Assembly (NCBI RefSeq): GCF_050873445.1
Contig: NZ_JBNMIU010000046.1
Coordinates: 1 to 19,953 of the forward strand
Direction: 5' to 3'
DNA from: Acidaminococcus sp050873445
Lineage (GTDB): Bacteria; Bacillota; Negativicutes; Acidaminococcales; Acidaminococcaceae
Length of the DNA stretch: 19,953 nucleotides
A model generated the notes under the pieces. The model was not told where the DNA came from and made no database searches. It worked only from the letters and a program-made list of their open reading frames with translations. Position 1 is the stretch's first letter. Each line of letters starts with the position of its first letter. Made by a program: the position numbers and the translations under genes. This document shows positions 14,909-19,953 of this stretch, piece by piece.

Positions 14909-14934
14909 GGGGTGTGAATTGGATTTCACACCCC
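14909..14934 (+). other. Intercistronic hairpin between tctC and tctB
   Basis: GGGGTGTGAA and TTCACACCCC form a perfect 10-bp stem with a 6-nt loop, 24 nt after the tctC stop. No T-run follows, so it probably protects the tctC message end and sets the excess of binding protein over membrane subunits, rather than ending transcription. Confidence 0.65.
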
Positions 14935-14955
14935 TGCTATTGAGGGGAAACAAAA

Positions 14956-15414
14956 ATGAAAAAATCGGAACTCAGTGTTGTAATTTTTATGCTGGTGTTC
15001 TGTGCCTTCTTTTTTTATGAAACACTGCAACTCCCACCGGCGGCACAGAGCTATCCCAAATTCGTCATCGGCCTGCTGACCGTGCTGACACTGATGCAGC
15101 TGGTCAAGATGGTGGTAACCAGCCATGGCCACTATAAGGTAGTCAGCGACCTTTCGGAAGTCTGGAAGGACTTCCTGCCCCGGCAGTTCTTTACGTTCTT
15201 CCTGGGCTGCGTGGGTTTCTTCGTGCTCATGTACTTCGTTGGTTTCTATGTTTCTGCCATCATTTATCTGGTAGGCATGATGCACTATTTCCACATTGCA
15301 AAGAGATATATGGCCATTACCGTTGTGGTACTGATGGTCCTGATTTATATCGTATTCAGCGAATTCCTGGCCGTGCCGCTGCCGGACGGGCTGCTGCTGG
15401 AACAGATCATGTGA
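14956..15414 (+). CDS. tctB: Tripartite tricarboxylate transporter small membrane subunit TctB
   Basis: This 152-residue membrane protein has four hydrophobic helices (about 6-22, 36-54, 78-110 as two close helices, 118-135), the layout of the small TctB subunit. It pairs with TctA to form the ion-driven carboxylate importer. The sequence itself is poorly conserved in this family; the call rests on size, helix pattern and position between tctC and tctA. The ATG has a GAGGGG ribosome site. Confidence 0.9.
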   Translation: MKKSELSVVIFMLVFCAFFFYETLQLPPAAQSYPKFVIGLLTVLTLMQLVKMVVTSHGHYKVVSDLSEVWKDFLPRQFFTFFLGCVGFFVLMYFVGFYVSAIIYLVGMMHYFHIAKRYMAITVVVLMVLIYIVFSEFLAVPLPDGLLLEQIM

Positions 15415-15433
15415 GAAGCGGAGGGATGGACAG

Positions 15434-16993
15434 ATGGAAAATCAATATGCATTGATGGCCATGGGGTTCCTGAACGCACTCACACCCATGAATATCGTTA
15501 TTATGATCGCCAGTGTGACCATGGGGATCGTCATCGGCTGTATGCCGGGACTTTCGGCGGCCATGGGTGTAGCGCTGCTGCTGCCCCTGACCTTTGGGAT
15601 GGAACCTTCGGCCGGCCTGATCATGCTGGGCGGCATCTACTGCGGGGCTATTTTCGGCGGCTCCATTTCGGCAATCCTGATCCATACGCCGGGTACACCG
15701 GCTTCGGCGGCTACGGCCATCGACGGATACGCCATGACCCTGAAGGGAAAGGCCGGCAAAGCCCTGGCTACGGCCTGCATTTCCTCCTTCTGGGGCGGAC
15801 TTTTGAGCTGTATCTCCCTGTATTTCTTCGCCCCGGCCCTGGCACGGCTGGCCATGGAATTCGGCAGTCCGGAATATTTCTGGCTGAGCCTGTTCGGGCT
15901 GACCATCATCGCAGGCATCAATACGGATTCCATGATTCTGGGACTCATGAGCGGAGCCTTTGGGCTGGTGCTCTCCACCATCGGCATGGATCCCATGCAG
16001 GGGGTGGAACGATTCATGTTCGGTCAGGATTCCCTGTATAATGGCATCAACATCACCTGTGCCCTAATCGGGCTGTTCTCCATGAGCCAGGCCTTTATCC
16101 TGGCGGAAAAGGCCATTGTGAAACGGGCCAGGGCTGCCAGCTTCAAGGACAGGATCATGCTGACCCTGAAAGAAATGAAGCAGATCACCCCTACTGTAAT
16201 CCGCAGCTGGGTCATCGGCAACATCATCGGTATCCTGCCCGGAGCAGGGGCTTCCATCGCCTGCTTCCTGGGGTATAACGAAGCCAAACGGTTCTCCAAA
16301 CATCCGGAGGAATTCGGAAAAGGCTCCATCGAAGGGATTGCCGGTTCGGAAGCCGCCAACAATGCGGTAACCGGTGGGTCATTGATTCCGACTCTGACCC
16401 TGGGTATCCCTGGCGAAAGCGTTACAGCCGTACTTATGGGCGGGCTGATCATCCACGGGCTGCAGCCCGGACCGGAGCTCTTTACAAAATACGCTCCTAT
16501 GACGTATACTTTCTTTGGCGGTTTTGTAGTGATCCAGTTCTTCATGCTGGCTATCGGCCTTCTGGGCTGTCGGCTGTTTGCCAAGATCGCCCGGGTTTCT
16601 GATGCGATTTTGATTCCCAGCATCTTCGTGCTGTGCGTGGTAGGTTCCTTTGCCATCAACAACAGTGCTTTTGATGTGAAGGTCATGTTCGTATTCGGTA
16701 TCATCGGATATCTTATGCGCAAATGCAACATGAACACCGCCGCGGTGGTGCTGGCCCTGATCCTGGGGCCTCTGGGCGAAAAAGGACTGCGCCGCAGCCT
16801 GAGCTTGTCGGGCGGCGATACCAGTATCCTGCTCTCCACCAATATCTGCAAGATTCTGCTGGCCCTGTGCCTGCTGAGCCTGCTCTCCCCCTTCGTGATG
16901 AAATTCTTCAAGAAGGAAAAGAAGGCAGATGAAGCGGTACTGACCGAAGAAAACAGGGAAATCGACGAAACTGAAAAGGATAAGGAAGAATAG
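15434..16993 (+). CDS. tctA: Tripartite tricarboxylate transporter large membrane subunit TctA
   Basis: This is the main transport subunit, which carries the carboxylate across the membrane using an ion gradient. The 519-residue protein has about twelve helices and the family signatures GIVIGCMPGLSAAMGVALLL (near residue 33), GGIYCGAIFGGSISAILIHT with PGTPASAATAIDGY, and in the second half GILPGAGASIACFLGY and a GIPGESVTAVLMGGLIIHGL stretch. It ends in a charged cytoplasmic tail (Glu/Lys/Asp-rich). The start ATG has a GGAGGG site 8 nt upstream, 19 bp after tctB. The TctDE two-component regulators that accompany some of these operons are not in the window. Confidence 0.96.
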   Translation: MENQYALMAMGFLNALTPMNIVIMIASVTMGIVIGCMPGLSAAMGVALLLPLTFGMEPSAGLIMLGGIYCGAIFGGSISAILIHTPGTPASAATAIDGYAMTLKGKAGKALATACISSFWGGLLSCISLYFFAPALARLAMEFGSPEYFWLSLFGLTIIAGINTDSMILGLMSGAFGLVLSTIGMDPMQGVERFMFGQDSLYNGINITCALIGLFSMSQAFILAEKAIVKRARAASFKDRIMLTLKEMKQITPTVIRSWVIGNIIGILPGAGASIACFLGYNEAKRFSKHPEEFGKGSIEGIAGSEAANNAVTGGSLIPTLTLGIPGESVTAVLMGGLIIHGLQPGPELFTKYAPMTYTFFGGFVVIQFFMLAIGLLGCRLFAKIARVSDAILIPSIFVLCVVGSFAINNSAFDVKVMFVFGIIGYLMRKCNMNTAAVVLALILGPLGEKGLRRSLSLSGGDTSILLSTNICKILLALCLLSLLSPFVMKFFKKEKKADEAVLTEENREIDETEKDKEE

Positions 16994-17013
16994 GCATCTC
17001 ACATCAAAAGGCC

Positions 17014-17037
17014 CCTTGCGATGGAAGATGCGCAAGG
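17014..17037 (+). other. Small hairpin upstream of the leader terminator
   Basis: CCTTGCG and CGCAAGG form a perfect 7-bp stem with a 10-nt loop, between tctA and the strong terminator at 17050. Its CCCC stretch could also pair with GGGG in the terminator stem, so it might belong to an antitermination switch. This is speculative. Confidence 0.35.
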
Positions 17038-17049
17038 AGATAAGGAGAT

Positions 17050-17086
17050 AACAGGGGCTGTCGCATATGCGGCAGCCCCTGTTTTT
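17050..17086 (+). terminator. Strong intrinsic terminator after tctA, in the leader of the TM1266-ABC operon
   Basis: A 15-bp stem (left arm AACAGGGGCTGTCGC, right arm GCGGCAGCCCCTGTT, one G-U pair) with the 4-nt loop ATAT is followed by a T-run. It ends the tctCBA message. Only about 21 nt separate it from the next start codon, so any promoter for the next operon must lie upstream of it or within it. Confidence 0.88.
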
Positions 17087-17107
17087 ATGGAAATAGGAGG
17101 TTATGAT

Positions 17108-17377
17108 ATGAACGAACAAACCCGTGTAGCTCTTTTGGGAATCATTGTGGAAGATCCCGATTCGGTGGAGGAACTGAATGCCATATTGCATGATTTTGGG
17201 CCCTATGTAATCGGCCGGATGGGTATCCCCTACTCTCCCCGGAACATCCACATCATCAGCGTAGTAGTGGACGCACCCCAGGACATCATCAGCAATTTGT
17301 CCGGACGCATCGGCAAACTGAAGGGGGTATCAGCCAAAACCTCCTACGCCAAAGTGGATCCGGGCCATGAAAAATAA
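17108..17377 (+). CDS. TM1266-family ACT-like regulator (iron-only hydrogenase system type)
   Basis: This small 89-residue protein has a ferredoxin-like ACT/NikR-C fold pattern: strand VALLGIIVED (7-16), helix EELNAILHDF (21-30), GRMGIPY (36-42), strand IHIISVVVDAP (47-57), helix DIISNLSGRIGKLKG (59-73). This closely matches the TM1266 family, named as a putative regulator because it often lies beside [FeFe]-hydrogenase maturation genes. The true function and ligand are not known. The ATG has an AGGAGG site. The open frame continues upstream through the terminator, but without a ribosome site. Its 3' end overlaps the ABC permease start by 11 bp, so the two are translationally coupled, and it may sense or regulate what the transporter imports. 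Confidence 0.87.
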   Translation: MNEQTRVALLGIIVEDPDSVEELNAILHDFGPYVIGRMGIPYSPRNIHIISVVVDAPQDIISNLSGRIGKLKGVSAKTSYAKVDPGHEK

Positions 17378-18113
17378 AATCCAGGCGATACTGCCTTTTC
17401 TGGTGGTGCTCCTGTTGTGGAAGGTAGTCACGGACCGGGGCCTGTGGAGCAGCTACATCCTCCCTCCCCCCTGCCGGGTATGGGAAACTGCGCTGCACAT
17501 GGTCCGCAGCGGGGAACTGGCCAAACACATCGCTATCAGCCTGCGGCGCATCCTGTGGGGTTTTTCCTGGGCATTTGTGGCCAGCTGCGTTCTCAGCAGC
17601 CTGAATCTGTTGTTTCCCCATCTGCGGCGCTGCTACAGCGGTGTATTGGAAGTGTTCCGCCACGTGCCGCCACTGAGCCTGATTCCCCTGCTGATCCTGT
17701 GGTTCGGTATCGGGGAGCTTCCTAAGACCCTTATCATCGTGTTGGCTTCCTTCTTTCCCATGTACCTGAACATGGACGATGGATTCAGGCGGTGTGACAG
17801 GAAACTTCTGGAAGTAGGCCGGATGCTGGGATTTACTTCCTGGCAGATCCTGTGGCAGATCCGCCTGCCGGCCGCTCTGCCAGGCATCCTTACCGGACTC
17901 AGGGTGGGCATGGGCTACAGCCTGCGGGCCATCATCGGAGCAGAAATGATTGCTGCTGACAGCGGACTGGGGTATATGATTTTGGACGCCCAGGCCATGA
18001 GCCGCAGTGACAAAGTGATCATCGGCATCCTGGCTATCGGAGGCCTGGGACTGGTGCTGGACGGAGTATTTGCCCTGGTGGAGAGGAGGTTGCTGCGGTA
18101 TGAGCAGAACTGA
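17367..18113 (+). CDS. ABC transporter permease, sulfonate/nitrate/taurine type
   Basis: This is the membrane subunit of an uptake system of the SsuC/TauC/NrtB class. The 248-residue protein has about six helices and the cytoplasmic EAA-like loop (EVGRMLGFTSWQILWQIRLP, followed by AALPGILTGLRVGMG) that docks on the ATPase. The N-terminal part ends with ILPPPCRVWETALHMV, also typical. It overlaps the preceding regulator gene by 11 bp and the following ATPase gene by 14 bp, a sign of tight coupling. The substrate cannot be set from the permease; the class covers sulfonates, nitrate, taurine, thiamine precursors and others. Confidence 0.93.
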   Translation: MKNKIQAILPFLVVLLLWKVVTDRGLWSSYILPPPCRVWETALHMVRSGELAKHIAISLRRILWGFSWAFVASCVLSSLNLLFPHLRRCYSGVLEVFRHVPPLSLIPLLILWFGIGELPKTLIIVLASFFPMYLNMDDGFRRCDRKLLEVGRMLGFTSWQILWQIRLPAALPGILTGLRVGMGYSLRAIIGAEMIAADSGLGYMILDAQAMSRSDKVIIGILAIGGLGLVLDGVFALVERRLLRYEQN

Positions 18114-18792
18114 AATCAAATTCCATGAAATCAGTAAAAGATATGGATCCCGTATTGTCCTTCACAATTTGGACCTGACCCTGGATGCCGGAGAATGTAC
18201 GGTAATCCTGGGAAAAAGCGGGTGTGGGAAAACGACCCTGCTGCGGCTGCTGGCTGGACTGGAAACCCCCACTTCCGGAACCCTGGAACGGCCAGCTGAT
18301 TTGAAGCTGGGCATGATGTTCCAGGAGGCCCGTCTGTTCCCCTGGCTCACCTGCCGTGAGAACATTGCCCTGGGCCTGCCCAAAGGAGCGGATCCTAAGG
18401 AGGTGGACCACTGGCTGCAGCTGGTGCAGCTCACAGAAGCAGCGGGTCTGTATCCTCACCAGCTGTCCGGAGGTATGCAGCAGCGAGCTTCCCTGGCAAG
18501 GACATTGGCCATGCACAGCCAGCTGATTCTTATGGACGAGCCCTTTGCGGCGCTGGATTATTTTACCCGGGCCCAGCTGCAGCAGGAGTTGCGGAACATG
18601 CGGCAGAAGCTCCCGCTGGGCATTGTGCTGGTGACCCATAACGTGGATGAGGCGCTGATCCTGGGCGACCGTCTGCTGATCCTCCAGGAGGGCAGAATTG
18701 CCTCGGAGCAGCACCTGCGGCCGGAGCCAAGGGACCTGCTTTCTCCAGGCCTCATCAAAGCAAAACGCAGCCTGCTGGCTGCTTTGGCATAA
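18100..18792 (+). CDS. ABC transporter ATPase, SsuB/TauB type
   Basis: This is the cytoplasmic ATP-hydrolysing subunit that powers the uptake system. The 230-residue protein shows Walker A GKSGCGKTT (38-46), Q-loop Gln75 in MMFQEARLFPWLT, signature LSGGMQQRASLART (122-135), Walker B LILMDEP (142-148), D-loop ALD and switch His180. The EARLFPWLT form of the Q-loop is typical of SsuB/TauB-like ATPases. The ATG has a GGAGG site inside the permease gene and overlaps its end by 14 bp. A longer in-frame start upstream would lack a ribosome site. Confidence 0.95.
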   Translation: MSRTEIKFHEISKRYGSRIVLHNLDLTLDAGECTVILGKSGCGKTTLLRLLAGLETPTSGTLERPADLKLGMMFQEARLFPWLTCRENIALGLPKGADPKEVDHWLQLVQLTEAAGLYPHQLSGGMQQRASLARTLAMHSQLILMDEPFAALDYFTRAQLQQELRNMRQKLPLGIVLVTHNVDEALILGDRLLILQEGRIASEQHLRPEPRDLLSPGLIKAKRSLLAALA

Positions 18793-18825
18793 AAAATCAT
18801 CAACAAAAAGAAAGGAACTAACAGT

Positions 18826-19800
18826 ATGACGATGAAGAAAAAATTGATGGCTTTCCTGGCGGTTGGAATCCTGACCATGGGCGCCCTGGCTGCCGGGTGC
18901 GGCAGCGACAACACGGCCTCCAAAACCGCTGCTTCCAAAATGGACAAAGTAAGCATCACCTATGTGCAGGCTCCCCTGAATGTACCTTCCATTGTAGAAA
19001 AAGCCAACCAGAGTTTTGAAAAAAAATTCAAGGAAAAGAATATCACCGCCAGCTACAGTACCATTACCTCCGGTGCTGATCAGACAGCTGCCCTAGCCAG
19101 CGGCGACATCCAGTTCCTGAACTGTGTGGGCGGCTCCTCCGTACTGCTGAGCGCTGCCAACGGCAACGACATCAAGATCATCAGTCTGTACTCCCAGGCT
19201 CCCAAAGCCTTCAAACTGTTCTCCAAAGACGGCAGCATCAGGAGTGCAGCTGATCTGAAGGGTAAGACCATTGCCGGGCCCAAGGGTACCATCCTTCACG
19301 AACTGTTGGTTGCCTACCTGCAGAAAGCAGGCCTTTCCATGGACGATGTGAAGTTCGTTTCCATGGGTCTACCTGCTGCCGCTTCCGCCATGGAAAACGG
19401 TTCTGCTGACTGCGCCCTGCTGGCCGGTCCTCTGGCTTACAATGCCGAAAAGAAGGGCATGCATGTAGTGACAACCGGCGAAGGACTGGTTTCCGGCCTG
19501 ACCGTGACCGCTGTAAGCGGCAAGTTCTATAAGGAACACAGGGACTTAGTGGACACCTTCCTGGCCGTTCAGCAGGAAACCCTGGACTTCATGCAAAAGA
19601 ATCCGGACAAGGCTCTGGAAATGACCGCCAAAGCCACCGAATTGAGCCCTGAAGCCGTGAAGGATATGTATCCGCTGTATGACTTCAGGATGAAAGTCAC
19701 TCCGGAAGCCATCGAATCCCTGAAGAAGACCCAGGACTTTCTGACATCCTCCGGCATGATGGACAAAAAAGTGGATGTTGACACTTTGTTCGTAAAATGA
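18826..19800 (+). CDS. ABC transporter substrate-binding lipoprotein, SsuA/NrtA-like
   Basis: This is the receptor of the uptake system, anchored outside the cell membrane. The 324-residue precursor has a lysine-rich start, a hydrophobic segment and the lipobox-like LAAGC with Cys25. The mature part shows the class pattern: VSITYVQAPLNVPSIVEKA, AALASGDIQFLNCVGGSSVL, then DLKGKTIAGPKGTILHELL and the helix-rich C-terminal domain. An AAAGGAA ribosome site lies 8 nt upstream. It comes last in the operon, 33 bp after the ATPase. The ligand is unknown; the class binds sulfonates, nitrate, taurine or pyrimidine precursors. The first downstream terminator lies within the insertion-sequence end. Confidence 0.93.
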   Translation: MTMKKKLMAFLAVGILTMGALAAGCGSDNTASKTAASKMDKVSITYVQAPLNVPSIVEKANQSFEKKFKEKNITASYSTITSGADQTAALASGDIQFLNCVGGSSVLLSAANGNDIKIISLYSQAPKAFKLFSKDGSIRSAADLKGKTIAGPKGTILHELLVAYLQKAGLSMDDVKFVSMGLPAAASAMENGSADCALLAGPLAYNAEKKGMHVVTTGEGLVSGLTVTAVSGKFYKEHRDLVDTFLAVQQETLDFMQKNPDKALEMTAKATELSPEAVKDMYPLYDFRMKVTPEAIESLKKTQDFLTSSGMMDKKVDVDTLFVK

Positions 19801-19860
19801 CCGGACAAAAAAATGGTTCTTTGTCAAATGTTGGGGCGAATTTCAAATCATCCACCATTC

Positions 19861-19906
19861 ATGGACGTGAGCATTTTTGCTTACGTCCATCTTTAATTTA
19901 GTTTTA
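19861..19906. terminator. Hairpin terminator inside the insertion-sequence end
   Basis: ATGGACGTGAGC and GCTTACGTCCAT form a 12-bp stem (one G-U pair) with loop ATTTTT. On the plus strand it is followed by a T-rich run (CTTTAATTTAGTTTT), so it would end the ABC operon message; on the minus strand it lies just after the transposase stop. Confidence 0.7.
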
Positions 19907-19952
19907 CCTTAGACAACAGTAATATCCTTCCTCGAAATCGTTTAAAGTTCTT
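19893..19952 (-). CDS. C-terminus of an ISL3-family transposase (partial)
   Basis: The minus-strand frame enters from the right edge and stops with TAA at 19893-19895. It gives KNFKRFRGRILLLSKVKLN, which fits the basic NF-x-F/Y-x-x-RI ending of ISL3 (IS204/IS1001/IS1165) transposases. Only 19 residues are visible, so the catalytic DDE part is not seen and activity cannot be judged. Confidence 0.55.
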   Translation of the reverse strand, partial: KNFKRFRGRILLLSKVKLN

Positions 19953-19953
19953 G

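Larger units (their letters stand above)
19815..19953 (-). mobile_element. End of an ISL3-family insertion sequence (partial)
   Basis: The outer end begins GGTTCTTTGTCAAATGTTGG, which resembles the terminal repeats I recall for ISL3/IS1165-type elements. Behind it come a hairpin and a minus-strand open frame whose product ends like an ISL3 transposase. The other end lies outside the window, so neither the inverted repeat pair nor the target duplication can be checked. It starts 14 bp after the binding-protein stop. Confidence 0.6.

Noticed and set aside
13868..14953. A 361-codon minus-strand open frame across tctC
   Set aside because: It is antisense to a complete lipoprotein gene and has no signal, domain or ribosome site.
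17021..17107. An upstream in-frame start for the TM1266 protein
   Set aside because: It would translate the terminator stem and lacks a ribosome site, while ATG 17108 has AGGAGG at good spacing and gives the usual family length.

Overview
The window looks like chromosomal DNA from an anaerobic Firmicute of the Negativicutes, with an Acidaminococcus-like gene content. This is an inference from the moderately high GC coding style, strong AGGAGG-type ribosome sites, a tripartite tricarboxylate transporter, a TM1266-type hydrogenase-associated regulator and the short Firmicute form of peptide deformylase. No rRNA, tRNA or CRISPR array was seen. There is no stretch over 300 bases without a gene; the longest gaps (6350-6575 and 13689-13888) hold promoters and leaders.

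Region 1 (1-6349, minus strand) is a type I restriction-modification operon, hsdR-hsdM-hsdS. The genes overlap by 4 bp and 1 bp and are read from an extended -10 promoter near 5660. HsdS is only half the usual length, with a single target-recognition domain, and ends in a tail encoded by a 7-bp tandem repeat. Upstream of hsdR lies an AT-rich gene for an unrecognised acidic 216-residue protein with its own promoter.

Region 2 (6535-8638, plus strand) has a short peptide deformylase and a membrane protein fused to a spermidine-synthase-like methyltransferase-fold domain. An 8-bp hairpin lies between them.

Region 3 (8679-13688, minus strand), in transcription order, has a MATE exporter, an OLD-family ATPase/TOPRIM nuclease (a candidate phage-defence gene 42 bp behind the MATE gene), an FKBP/SlyD-type prolyl isomerase, an EamA-type permease and a small unrecognised protein tightly coupled to it.

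Region 4 (13822-16993, plus strand) starts at a divergent promoter region and carries a complete tripartite tricarboxylate transporter: binding lipoprotein, small membrane subunit and large membrane subunit (order C-B-A). A 10-bp hairpin follows the binding-protein gene.

Region 5 (17050-19800, plus strand) is a four-gene operon. A TM1266-family ACT-like regulator overlaps a sulfonate/nitrate-type ABC permease, which overlaps its ATPase, followed by a binding lipoprotein. A strong intrinsic terminator ends only about 21 nt before the first start codon, which suggests read-through or attenuation control.

Region 6 (19815 to the right edge) appears to be the end of an ISL3-family insertion sequence: a terminal-repeat-like end, a hairpin and the C-terminus of a minus-strand transposase. 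It sits 14 bp behind the ABC operon and may supply its terminator.
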